Notes under the pieces: model-generated
The model's input: the letters and a program-made list of their open reading frames with translations, nothing else
Told to the model about the DNA's origin: nothing
Databases searched by the model: none
NCBI GenBank assembly: GCA_045540015.1
Contig: JAZQGP010000047.1
Span: 36,905-100,904, forward strand
Source: UMGS1387 sp045540015
GTDB taxonomy: Bacteria > Bacillota > Clostridia > Oscillospirales > CAG-382
DNA length: 64,000 nt
Reading direction: 5' to 3'
In this document: piece after piece, positions 44,450 through 52,619 of the stretch
Layout: each line of letters opens with the position of its first letter
Numbering within the stretch: position 1 is the first letter of the stretch
Made by a program: the position numbers and the translations under genes

Positions 44450-44655
44450 GTACTTTCTTGTAAGAAAGTACGCAAAGAATTTTTCATACGAGACCAAACT
44501 TTACAAAAAAAGAATACTCCCGATGCCCGAATGAAACCCCGTTCGTGTTGCATAAATCAAACAACACGAACCCAAAATCCATTCTGAGTTCTTTTAATAC
44601 TTTCACAAGACATGCTGCAATAAGCTTTCGCCTATTTATTTTCGCACCTTTGTGC
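44450..44655 (+). repeat. tRNA spacer, copy 2, with hairpin-1 element
   Basis: Second copy of the spacer at 43981-44187. Hairpin GTACTTTCTT / AAGAAAGTAC with GCAAAGAATTTTTCA linker; second hairpin at 44541-44571 keeps its stem but the loop reads CATAAATCAAA. Confidence 0.75.
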
Positions 44656-44731
44656 TGGAGCGGATTACGGGGCTCGAACCCGCCACCTCGACCTTGGCAA
44701 GGTCGCGCTCTACCAAATGAGCTAAATCCGC
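44656..44731 (-). tRNA. tRNA-Gly (GCC), copy 2
   Basis: Anticodon loop TTGCCAA; encoded CCA. Confidence 0.95.
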
Positions 44732-44781
44732 GTGTGTTTTCTTGATTTTTAAGGTTCATTGCGGCTGTTATCACCGTACCA

Positions 44782-44857
44782 TGGTGCCTCCGATCGGAAT
44801 CGAACCAATGACACGGGGATTTTCAGTCCCCTGCTCTACCAACTGAGCTACAGAGGC
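44782..44857 (-). tRNA. tRNA-Phe (GAA), copy 2
   Basis: Anticodon loop CTGAAAA; encoded CCA. Confidence 0.95.
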
Positions 44858-44894
44858 GTATATCTGCCTCTATGGGCAAGACATAAAAAAGAAG

Positions 44895-44971
44895 TGGCGA
44901 CTCGAATGGGGCTCGAACCCATGACCTCCAGCGTGACAGGCTGGCGTTCTAACCAGCTGAACTACCGAGCC
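44895..44971 (-). tRNA. tRNA-Asp (GTC), copy 2
   Basis: Anticodon loop CTGTCAC; encoded CCA. Confidence 0.95.
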
Positions 44972-45030
44972 GTGGTTAAAACTTTCGTTTTAATTGTTCG
45001 CCCGAAGGCGTTTTAAAAGCTACGCTTTTA

Positions 45031-45106
45031 TGGCAGGGGAAGAAGGGCTCGAACCCTCGGCACGCGGTTTTGGAGACCGCTGCTCTACCAACTGAGCTAT
45101 TCCCCT
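45031..45106 (-). tRNA. tRNA-Trp (CCA)
   Basis: Anticodon loop CTCCAAA; encoded CCA end. First gene of the transcript. Confidence 0.95.
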
Positions 45107-45191
45107 GTATATGGTGAGCTGCTCCGTTTTAGTGCAACTTCTGCGTGCCAAAGCTCGGGAATTCTAACCCCCTTGCAACGACTGCTTGAGT

Positions 45192-45220
45192 AGTATACCA
45201 CATCGAAAATCATTTGTCAA
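45192..45220 (-). promoter_or_regulatory. Sigma-A promoter of the ten-tRNA operon
   Basis: Minus strand TTGACA, 17-base spacer, TATACT. No other promoter of this quality was seen inside the cluster. Confidence 0.9.
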
Positions 45221-45335
45221 GCCTTTTTTTCGGTTTTTTTGAGATTTTTTATGGTATAGCCGAAAGTGCTTCATTGTCTCTTGACTTTTTTGTGCGCTCT
45301 GTACATTCAATCATTTGTATATGCAACATGCATAA

Positions 45336-45812
45336 TCATAGTACTTCAAAATCTTTAGCTATGTTTATTATTCTCTTCTGCTTCTTTTGCGCATACGCAA
45401 GTGTTTTTGCTGCTCCGCCCCATGAATGCTTGACATACGCCATCACATACCCACATTCATTAACCATATACTCATTCGCTTTTAATATGCGGTATCTGGC
45501 AGGTGTATTAGGCTGTATATCAGCCATAACCAAAGTATCATAATTCTCTTTAAATTCTTTTCCGTGCTCATTAATTTCTTTTGTTAAATATGGAAGCACA
45601 AGTACAATCCTTATATGCGGATATACCTTTTTCAGTTTTCGTACTACCGATGCTGAAAGCCTGTCAAATTCACCATAGTTTCCCACCCAAAACTCATTTA
45701 CATTACATTCTTCAATTAGTTTTATTGCCGCATCAATAATCTTCTCATCAAGAGAACTGTCGTATATTTCCCCGTGTCCTGCAAAGCAACACTTAAACAT
45801 TTTCGTTTCCAT
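45336..45812 (-). CDS. SLOG-superfamily (DUF1273/YpsA-like) protein
   Basis: This protein of about 158 residues starts with KCCFAGHGEIYD, similar to the TCCFTGHR start of DUF1273 SLOG proteins, followed by a WVGNYGEFDRLSASVVRKLKKVYPHIRIVLVLPY Rossmann-like core. SLOG domains bind nucleotides or nucleotide-derived ligands and occur in stress and defence contexts. The His replaces the usual Arg after GH (GHGE for GHR), so ligand binding may differ. Start is taken as ATG 45812 with AGGA nearby; ATG 45821 is possible. It is divergent from an XRE regulator. Confidence 0.6.
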   Translation of the reverse strand: METKMFKCCFAGHGEIYDSSLDEKIIDAAIKLIEECNVNEFWVGNYGEFDRLSASVVRKLKKVYPHIRIVLVLPYLTKEINEHGKEFKENYDTLVMADIQPNTPARYRILKANEYMVNECGYVMAYVKHSWGGAAKTLAYAQKKQKRIINIAKDFEVL

Positions 45813-45866
45813 TATACTCATCCTATCATTCCGGTTTCATAATTCTCGTGTATTATTATAGTTTGC

Positions 45867-45895
45867 ATTATATCATATTTGAAAACTACAATCAA
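45867..45895 (-). promoter_or_regulatory. Sigma-A promoter of the SLOG gene
   Basis: Minus strand TTGATT, 17-base spacer, TATAAT. A TATAAT at 45920 on the + strand may serve the XRE gene, though its -35 is weak. Confidence 0.75.
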
Positions 45896-45947
45896 GCATA
45901 TTTTGCACACTCATATTGTATAATATGTTCATAAGTGGGTGATTATA

Positions 45948-46256
45948 ATGGATGCGGCTTTTATTAAACAGCGAATTGCAAAGCTCCGAACCGAGAGCAA
46001 CATTTCCGCACGCGAACTCAGCCTTCGTTTAGGGCAATCAAGCGGATATATAAATACAATTGAAAATGGAAAATCTCTTCCCTCCATGAATATGTTTTTA
46101 TATATATGTGAATACTTTGGAATAACGCCCAAAGATTTTTTCGATGAAGATTGTCAGCATCCTCTTCTCATATCCGAAATAGCAAAAGAAAGCAAACAGC
46201 TTGACAGCAAAGACATCGAAACCATTTTGACACTTATAAAAAGTCTCAAAAAATAG
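45948..46256 (+). CDS. XRE-family (Cro/CI-type) transcriptional regulator
   Basis: This 102-residue protein has an N-terminal helix-turn-helix (about residues 6-62): IKQRIAKLRTESNISARELSLRLGQSSGYINTIENGKSLPSMNMFLYICEYFGITPKDFF. A short C-terminal helical tail (about 70-102) likely mediates dimerisation. Start ATG 45948 is chosen over GTG 45939 because GTGGGTGA gives a better spaced site. It stands 136 bases from the divergent SLOG gene and probably regulates it or itself. Confidence 0.88.
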   Translation: MDAAFIKQRIAKLRTESNISARELSLRLGQSSGYINTIENGKSLPSMNMFLYICEYFGITPKDFFDEDCQHPLLISEIAKESKQLDSKDIETILTLIKSLKK

Positions 46257-46309
46257 TATCGCGTATTAATTATATGTATAAAATTCCCCCAAAATACACA
46301 AATGTTCAC

Positions 46310-46338
46310 TTGACAAATTTTCGTTTGAGTAGTATAAT
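46310..46338 (+). promoter_or_regulatory. Sigma-A promoter of thrS
   Basis: Exact TTGACA, 17-base spacer, TATAAT; the T-box RNA begins about 46345. Confidence 0.92.
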
Positions 46339-46344
46339 ACGCCT

Positions 46345-46593
46345 AAAGGCAACGACCAAGGACACGAAAGCGATACGGTTATTCAAAAGAGAGGCACTGC
46401 CACCGGCTGAAAGCATGCTGAAGATACCGCCGTGTTTTACCACCTTGAAAGCCGCAGAGAGGTAACAATTTCTGCCGTGAGCCGCGTTAAGGCAAAACGA
46501 GGGAATTTGCACACAAGCAAACTCCGAACTCGGGTGGAACAGCGTTTTAAAAACACGCCCCGTACCTAAACACAGGTACGGGGATTTTTTATT
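46345..46593 (+). promoter_or_regulatory. T-box riboswitch controlling thrS
   Basis: The leader has the T-box antiterminator sequence GGGTGGAACAGCG (46532-46544; the usual form is TGGNACCGCG), an upstream stem I region with AAGAGAGGCACTGCC and GCTGAAAGC, and a terminator stem. A likely threonine specifier ACC lies at 46426-46428 within GAAGATACC, though ACC at 46439 also occurs. Uncharged tRNA-Thr would stabilise the antiterminator and allow thrS expression. Confidence 0.9.
46557..46593 (+). terminator. T-box terminator hairpin
   Basis: CCCCGTACCT / AGGTACGGGG stem with T6 tail, 39 bases before the thrS start. Confidence 0.93.
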
Positions 46594-46631
46594 GCAATCA
46601 AAAAAATTATCACATATACGGAGGAAGAAAA

Positions 46632-48569
46632 ATGATTAACATTACTTTAAGAGACGGCAAAACCCTCTCCTGCGAAAGCGGAATAAAGGGGTACGAATGT
46701 GCCGCACTTATCAGCGAGGGCTTGTCACGAGCAGCTCTTGCAATGAAGCTCGACGGAAAGGTTTGCGAAATCAACGCGCCGATAGACAGCGATGCAACCG
46801 TCGAATTTCTCACATTTGACGACGAGGAAGGAAAGAAGGTTTACCGCCACACAGCAGCACACGTGCTTGCGCAGGCAGTAAAGCGTCTTTATCCCGACGC
46901 GCTTTTAGCATTCGGTCCTGCAACCGACGAAGGATTTTTCTACGACATTGATTCTCCTATTTCTTTCAGTCCCGACATTCTCGAAAAAATCGAAGCCGAG
47001 ATGAAAAAGATTATAAAGGAAAACATGCCTATCGTAAGAAGCGTCGTTTCCAAGGACGAAGCTCTCAAAATCATGACCGACCGCAAGGAAACCTACAAGG
47101 TTGAGCACATAAACGAGCTTGCAGAGGGCGAAGACATCACAATCTACACTCAGGGCGAATTTATCGACCTTTGTGCAGGACCTCACCTTACTTCAACAGG
47201 AAAGCTCAAAGCCGTAAAGCTCACCCAATGCACAGGTGCATATCTTCACGGCGACTCCAAGAACAAGATGCTCCAGAGAGTATATGGAACGGCATTCCCG
47301 AAGAACGCAGACCTTGAAGCATATCTTGAAATGAAAGAAGAAGCTAAAAAGCGCGACCACAACAAGCTTGGTCGTGAACTTGAGCTGTTTACAACAGTAG
47401 ACTACATCGGGCAGGGGCTTCCCATTATGCTTCCCAAGGGCACAACAATTCTCCAGCTTCTTCAGAGATGGGTTGAAGACACGGAAGCCGAATGGGGCTG
47501 GATGAGAACAAAAACTCCCCTTATGGCAAAGAGCGACCTTTACAAAATTTCCGGTCACTGGGATCACTACAAGGACGGCATGTTTGTAATGGGTGATGAA
47601 GAAGACGGCAAGGAATGCTTTGCACTCCGTCCCATGACCTGTCCTTTCCAGTACCAGGCATATTTAAACCGTGCACGCTCATACCGTGACCTTCCAATGC
47701 GTCTTGGTGAAACCTCAACGCTCTTCAGAAACGAAGATTCTGGCGAAATGCATGGACTTATCAGAGTTCGTCAATTCACCATTTCCGAAGGACATCTCAT
47801 GTGTACTCCCGAGCAGCTTGAGAGTGAATTCAAGTCCTGTCTTGAGCTTACAAACTACATGATGGAAACACTCGGACTCAAAGAAGACCTGTCCTACAGA
47901 TTCTCACAGTGGGATCCCGACAACAAGGAAAAATACATCGGAACAGAAGAACAGTGGAACGAAGCACAGAGCATCATGAAAAGAATCCTCGACGACATCG
48001 GAATCGAATACAAGATCGGCGTTGGGGAAGCAGCTTTCTATGGTCCGAAGCTCGATATTCAGATAAAGAACGTTCACGGCAAAGAGGACACTCTTGTCAC
48101 AATCCAGATTGACCAGATGCTTGCTGAAAAGTTCGGCATGGAATATGTAGACAAGGACGGCACAAAGAAGAATCCCTACATCATTCACAGAACCTCAATC
48201 GGTTGTTACGAGAGAACAATGGCGCTTCTCATTGAAAAATATGCAGGTGCGTTCCCGACATGGCTCAGTCCCACTCAGGTTAAGGTAATGCCCATAAGCG
48301 ACGCTCACCTTGAATACGCAAAAGGCGTGTTTGACAAGCTCAGAAAGTGCGGCGTAAGATGCGAGCTTGATGACAGAAATGAAAAGATAGGCTACAAGAT
48401 TCGTGAAGCACAGCTTGAAAAAGTGCCTTACATGCTTGTAATCGGTGAAAAGGAAATGGAAGCAGGCGCAGTTGCGGTACGTTCAAGAAAGAACGGCGAC
48501 ATGGGAGCTATGCCCGCAGACGATTTCCTTGCACACATCCTTAAGGAAATTGCTGAAAAGGCAAGATAA
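46632..48569 (+). CDS. thrS: Threonine--tRNA ligase
   Basis: This 645-residue class II synthetase has an N-terminal TGS domain (about residues 1-62), the editing domain with HTAAHVLAQAVKRLYP and CAGPHL, the catalytic core with motif 2 RPMTCPFQYQAY, motif 3 GCYERTMALLIEKYAG, and a C-terminal anticodon-binding domain (VKVMPISDAHLEYAK). It charges tRNA-Thr and edits mischarged serine. GGAGGAAG precedes ATG 46632. Expression is under the T-box at 46345. Confidence 0.97.
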   Translation: MINITLRDGKTLSCESGIKGYECAALISEGLSRAALAMKLDGKVCEINAPIDSDATVEFLTFDDEEGKKVYRHTAAHVLAQAVKRLYPDALLAFGPATDEGFFYDIDSPISFSPDILEKIEAEMKKIIKENMPIVRSVVSKDEALKIMTDRKETYKVEHINELAEGEDITIYTQGEFIDLCAGPHLTSTGKLKAVKLTQCTGAYLHGDSKNKMLQRVYGTAFPKNADLEAYLEMKEEAKKRDHNKLGRELELFTTVDYIGQGLPIMLPKGTTILQLLQRWVEDTEAEWGWMRTKTPLMAKSDLYKISGHWDHYKDGMFVMGDEEDGKECFALRPMTCPFQYQAYLNRARSYRDLPMRLGETSTLFRNEDSGEMHGLIRVRQFTISEGHLMCTPEQLESEFKSCLELTNYMMETLGLKEDLSYRFSQWDPDNKEKYIGTEEQWNEAQSIMKRILDDIGIEYKIGVGEAAFYGPKLDIQIKNVHGKEDTLVTIQIDQMLAEKFGMEYVDKDGTKKNPYIIHRTSIGCYERTMALLIEKYAGAFPTWLSPTQVKVMPISDAHLEYAKGVFDKLRKCGVRCELDDRNEKIGYKIREAQLEKVPYMLVIGEKEMEAGAVAVRSRKNGDMGAMPADDFLAHILKEIAEKAR

Positions 48570-48580
48570 GGAGCAAAACA

Positions 48581-48919
48581 ATGGACTGTATATTCTGCAA
48601 AATAATCGGCGGTGAAATTCCGTCATCCAAAGTATACGAAAATGAATACATTTACGCGTTCAAGGACATAAACCCAATGGCACCCGTTCACGTGCTTGTT
48701 GTACCAAAGCAGCACATAGAAAGTGCCGCAGCGGTAACTGCCGAAAACTCTGTATACGTACAGAAGATTTTTGAAGCAATCCCCGAGATTGCAAAGGTCT
48801 GCGGACTTGAAAACGGATACCGCGTTATAACAAACTGCGGTCCCGATGCATGCCAAAGCGTATTACACCTTCATTTCCACGTTCTCGGCGGCACTCAGCT
48901 TGCCGAAAAGATGGCCTAA
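48581..48919 (+). CDS. HIT-family nucleotide hydrolase (HinT)
   Basis: This 112-residue protein has the start CIFCKIIGGEIPSSKVYEN and the histidine triad HLHFHVLGG (H96, H98, H100). HinT proteins hydrolyse adenosine phosphoramidates. It follows thrS by 11 bases with AAGGAG in the gap and is likely co-transcribed under the T-box. Confidence 0.95.
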   Translation: MDCIFCKIIGGEIPSSKVYENEYIYAFKDINPMAPVHVLVVPKQHIESAAAVTAENSVYVQKIFEAIPEIAKVCGLENGYRVITNCGPDACQSVLHLHFHVLGGTQLAEKMA

Positions 48920-48921
48920 CC

Positions 48922-49290
48922 GCTTCTTGAAAGAAGCTTGGCAAGAACTTTTGAACCGCGCGGATACTTTGCTCGTTCATACAACACGCGACCTGTTCCA
49001 TTTGTGCGCCATTAAACGCAAGCGCACAAATTCAAACAAAGTTTCCGCTACAACCCAATGCCAAAGAGGGTAGTTAAGCCACCACGGCGAAAGAAGGGAA
49101 GTAAGCGTAGATTTGGAAGGAAAAAATAAGATATATCGCAAAGCTTTTCAAATTTAGAAGATAGCATAATTTCAAATCGAGCCATCCTTTCTTTTTGAGT
49201 GGCGTGCTCTTTTATTTCATTTTCTGCACAAGCAGAAAATGAAAGCCCCGTCGGCAAGCGAACACTCTTAAACTTGGTTTATTCCACCTG
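48922..49290 (+). other. Intergenic region with partial hairpin element and other stem-loops
   Basis: A partial hairpin element (GCTTCTT / AAGAAGC then GCAAGAACTTTTGA) opens it at 48922-48953. A 10-bp hairpin at 49000-49031 (ATTTGTGCGC / GCGCACAAAT) has loop CATTAAACGCAA, nearly the loop of the tRNA-spacer hairpin. An 11-bp hairpin lies at about 49218-49243 (TCATTTTCTGC / GCAGAAAATGA). Nothing coding was recognised. Confidence 0.6.
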
Positions 49291-49305
49291 CGACGAAGTC
49301 GCAAA

Positions 49306-49338
49306 GAGGCTGCGGCAATGCCGCAGCCTCTTCATTTA
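49306..49338. terminator. Terminator between hinT and the DUF6259-like gene
   Basis: GAGGCTGCGG / CCGCAGCCTC stem with a T-rich tail on the + side. Confidence 0.82.
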
Positions 49339-49350
49339 TGTGTTGTCATC

Positions 49351-51402
49351 TCAAATTTCAACCATAATTCCGTCCATAGCAGGAATTGTAATTTCCTTGC
49401 CACGGAACTTAATGGTAGAAGGTCTGTCCATGTGATTTGCAAAAATCTGAACCTTCTTGCCGTCCTTTTCCCAAGCAGAAGCATAAACCTCCGGAACAGG
49501 TTCAATCATGTTTCCGTTCCAGTGTTCGTATTCAACGGCAGCACACTCGTAATCTTCTGTTCTTATCATGCGTCCGTCATAGAGGTAAGGCTTTGCACCG
49601 TCCTCATCGTAGAGACGTCTCATATTTGCCGCAAAGATAAGCGCCTTTTCCTTGTCCGGAAGTCTTTCCGGGGTAAAGTCGTGACAGCCCCAGTTAGCCA
49701 TGATGTCTCCGTTAGGAGTAAGTACGAGAGTCATGCTGTCGCCGGCAACAAAGGAGTACGCCATACGTACACGCATTGTGTCGTTGATGTTGGAGAAAGG
49801 ACAAGCAACCGCATTACCCTGGAAGTTTCTGAGATACTCATGATAGAGATATGCAAACAGCGGAACAGGATATTTACCTGTGCCCCAGTTAAGCTCGAAT
49901 CGGTTGTCGCTGTAAAGCAGCTTTGAAATGAACGGCTCTGCACAAGCAGATTCGCATCCGAACAGCTTCTTGTTATTAGCACCGATATCCTGCCAGCTGT
50001 TGAGAAGGTCCGTCATGCTCTCGGTCATCCATACACCGGGTGCCGGAGGATGTCCGTGATCACGGCTGTAACAGAAATACTGGCTTCCGCCGTGGTTCTG
50101 GTCAAGAATCTGAACATAGTCAACCTTGCTTTCAAGAAGCGGTCTGTAAGCTTCGTCAAGGATTTCCTGACCTTTGTCGGACATTACGCAGATATCGTAT
50201 CCGCTTCTCTGACCGGTACAAATACGGCTGATGCCAACCTTTCCGTCAGGACCTACACACATCGCCTTAAGAAGCTCATCATTAACTTTATCTCTGTTGT
50301 CGTAATCGTCAACAAGATTGCTCTTTATGGACCAGCCAAAGCCGGAGCAGTATACGCCAAGCAGATGTCCCTGTTCATGGAGCTTTTCGAGGTACTCATT
50401 GAAGCCCTCTTCTCCGCCATACGGAGGCCATACATACGGAGGAGCCCAGGGAGCTGTTCCTTCCCAGTGCATAAGAAGCGCCATGATTCTGGAATTTGTT
50501 TTCTTTGCAATTTCTTCAATATGAGGAAGACCGTTTATGTAGGGGAAGAGTGCGTTGGGATCCATCTTGTCCATGTCATGAATACCTCTGACACAGTAGC
50601 CGATAACAAGGGGGGAATCCTCATACCACTCGGGAAGCTTATCGTTATCCTTTACCTTTACAGCACCGTCGGGAAGATTTGCTTCAAACCAGTCACGGTA
50701 GATATCTGCACAATCGTGCCATGTGCCGTCGCAGAAATCCCAGACATACGGGAAGTCACAAACGAAGCTTTCACCGTAGTTTACTCCGCAGTACATTCTG
50801 AAGTTTACAAAAATACCTGTTTCTGTCTTGCCAAAGTCAATGGCCTTTGGTGCTCTTCTTGCATCGTGTGCGCCAAGATAGAGGTTATGTCCTTCAAACA
50901 TATAACCAAGGAACTGAGAGCATATCATGTTCGGGAACATGGAAAAGCGTCCGCAGGAAGGATACTGGGGTTCTTCGTAATTGTGGTTGTTTATATCTCT
51001 TACAATACAGCCTTCGTTGTAGGGGTAAAGCATTTCAGCGTTACCGCCGTTCTTTACAAGGGGCTTTAAGCCTGCCTGAGGGAAGTCAACAAACTCAAGC
51101 ATCTTGTCTGTTTTGTTTTCAACCTCAATGTTCCACTCGACAGGGAATGTGTCGGACACTGTAACCTTTACAGCAAAATTTTCGGGAAAGCCTTCGTAAA
51201 GAGCTGTGTTTCCGTTAACGGTGCACTTTTTGCTGTCGAAAACGGAAATTTTGTTGGGGTTGCCCTCGTTGTCGCGAAGACCGAGTGTGAAAAGCGGCAT
51301 TTTCGCATCACAGATTTCCTGCCCGTCGTATTTAATCGAAACAACAGAGCCGGATTCAAAATCAACCGCAAGATAAGCTGAGCCTTTTTTTATCTCTATC
51401 AT
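49351..51402 (-). CDS. Large cytoplasmic glycoside-hydrolase-like protein (DUF6259-like)
   Basis: This 683-residue protein has an N-terminal beta-sandwich (about residues 1-240), a TIM-barrel-like middle (about 250-560) with LPEWYEDSPLVIGYCVRG, ALLMHWEGTAPWAPPYVWPPYGG, HLLGVYCSGFGWS and a YVQILDQNHGGSQYFCYSRDHGHPP region, and a C-terminal beta domain (about 590-683). The pattern resembles DUF6259 and alpha-galactosidase-like (clan GH-D) enzymes; Asp 'LDQNHGG' and the Glu in FGCESACAEPF are candidate acids. No signal peptide. ATG 51402 follows AGAGGAGA. Substrate unknown. Confidence 0.6.
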   Translation of the reverse strand: MIEIKKGSAYLAVDFESGSVVSIKYDGQEICDAKMPLFTLGLRDNEGNPNKISVFDSKKCTVNGNTALYEGFPENFAVKVTVSDTFPVEWNIEVENKTDKMLEFVDFPQAGLKPLVKNGGNAEMLYPYNEGCIVRDINNHNYEEPQYPSCGRFSMFPNMICSQFLGYMFEGHNLYLGAHDARRAPKAIDFGKTETGIFVNFRMYCGVNYGESFVCDFPYVWDFCDGTWHDCADIYRDWFEANLPDGAVKVKDNDKLPEWYEDSPLVIGYCVRGIHDMDKMDPNALFPYINGLPHIEEIAKKTNSRIMALLMHWEGTAPWAPPYVWPPYGGEEGFNEYLEKLHEQGHLLGVYCSGFGWSIKSNLVDDYDNRDKVNDELLKAMCVGPDGKVGISRICTGQRSGYDICVMSDKGQEILDEAYRPLLESKVDYVQILDQNHGGSQYFCYSRDHGHPPAPGVWMTESMTDLLNSWQDIGANNKKLFGCESACAEPFISKLLYSDNRFELNWGTGKYPVPLFAYLYHEYLRNFQGNAVACPFSNINDTMRVRMAYSFVAGDSMTLVLTPNGDIMANWGCHDFTPERLPDKEKALIFAANMRRLYDEDGAKPYLYDGRMIRTEDYECAAVEYEHWNGNMIEPVPEVYASAWEKDGKKVQIFANHMDRPSTIKFRGKEITIPAMDGIMVEI

Positions 51403-51452
51403 ATTTTTTCTCCTCTCATAACAAGACATTTTGTCCTGCTTCGGTTATCATG

Positions 51453-51481
51453 AGTATAGCATATTTTACCATGCAAGTCAA
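51453..51481 (-). promoter_or_regulatory. Sigma-A promoter of the DUF6259-like gene
   Basis: Minus strand TTGACT, 17-base spacer, TATACT. Confidence 0.82.
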
Positions 51482-51590
51482 CAACAATTTTGAACAAACA
51501 GAACAAAAATTAAATATTGTCGCTTTTATCAACATCGGAGCATCTTTTGTCAATATTGACCACTTTTTGCTTATATGCATCCTTCTTTTC

Positions 51591-51619
51591 TTGACACAAC
51601 TTTCGGGATATGTTAAAAT
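51591..51619 (+). promoter_or_regulatory. Sigma-A promoter of the methyltransferase-like gene and uxaBA
   Basis: TTGACA, 17-base spacer, TAAAAT, 30 bases before the first start. Confidence 0.87.
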
Positions 51620-51648
51620 AACAAAAAAGTACACAAGAGGCATAATAT

Positions 51649-52590
51649 ATGGGAATAAAATCCGAAACAAGGCATGCAAATGCGCGTCTTTTGCGTCAGC
51701 TTTCGCTGTATCTGAACCTCATGCCGGATGCAATTGACGGCACAATGGTTGATGAAATAGCAGGCGGCATGCCGAAAGAACAGAGAGAATACGCATACGC
51801 CGTATTGCTTGCAACATACTGCGGTCTTGACACGGAATATTCTCCTTCCGACAAAGCCCTGTTTCACGAGCGTTTTACCCGCATGGTGCATATGCAAAAC
51901 GTAAAAAACTACACCTGCGACCCGTTCTACAAAAATATAAGAATCCCCGAAACCGTTTACGGCGACTGGGAATTAAAACAGGAAAAATTCAAGGCATACG
52001 AAGCGTTTCTCATAGACGAATCTGACATTTTAAACGACGGCTCACTCATTCCAAAGATAGGTTTTTTCGAGGAGGAATTTGTATTCCCCGCTGTTCTGCA
52101 AAACGGCAGAGAGTGGATGACGATAACGCCGCATGAGATAAACTCAACACTTCCTGCCATAAATAAAAGTTGCGGTAAGGTCGCAACCTACGGATTGGGA
52201 CTTGGCTATTTTGCGTACATGGCGGCGGTAAAGAAAAACGTTTCGTCTGTTACAGTCATTGAAAAGGACAGAACGGTTATAGACCTGTTTGAAAAGTTTA
52301 TTCTGCCGCAGTTTCCCGACAAGAGCAAAATTAACATAGTTTGTGCAGACGCGTTTGAGTATGCGGAAAAATCCGCACCAAATGAAAACTTTGACTTCGT
52401 GTTCGCCGATACCTGGCACGATCCATCGGACGGAATTGAAATGTACGAAAAATTCAAAGCGCTTGAGCACCTGTGTCCTCAAACGGAATTATCCTATTGG
52501 ATAGAGAAAACCGTCAACTACTACAGAAATCTCACGGAAGAAGATGCCGAGCCAATATCGGGCAAAGCAATAGCTTTTTTTGAAGGATAA
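51649..52590 (+). CDS. Protein with SAM-methyltransferase/spermidine-synthase-like fold
   Basis: This 313-residue protein has a helical N-terminal half (about residues 1-150) and a Rossmann half with VATYGLGLGYFAYMAAVKKNVSSVTVIEKDRTVIDLFEKFILPQFPDKSKINIVCADAFEYAEK and FDFVFADTWHDPSDG, the G-x-G-x-G, acidic ribose and post-strand-4 acidic motifs of SAM-dependent enzymes. Target is unknown. AGAGG precedes ATG 51649. It lies 29 bases before uxaB and shares the promoter, so a role tied to uronate use is possible but unproven. Confidence 0.65.
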   Translation: MGIKSETRHANARLLRQLSLYLNLMPDAIDGTMVDEIAGGMPKEQREYAYAVLLATYCGLDTEYSPSDKALFHERFTRMVHMQNVKNYTCDPFYKNIRIPETVYGDWELKQEKFKAYEAFLIDESDILNDGSLIPKIGFFEEEFVFPAVLQNGREWMTITPHEINSTLPAINKSCGKVATYGLGLGYFAYMAAVKKNVSSVTVIEKDRTVIDLFEKFILPQFPDKSKINIVCADAFEYAEKSAPNENFDFVFADTWHDPSDGIEMYEKFKALEHLCPQTELSYWIEKTVNYYRNLTEEDAEPISGKAIAFFEG

Positions 52591-52619
52591 TACATTTTAT
52601 ATACAAAGGAGAACTCTCA

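Noticed and set aside
49318..49926. 202-codon + frame
   Set aside because: Antisense to the DUF6259-like gene with no family features.
50050..51069. Open frame of 339 codons on the + strand
   Set aside because: It is antisense to the DUF6259-like gene, has no RBS or family match, and its amino-acid mix is unlike real proteins; codon bias of the true gene leaves the opposite frame open.
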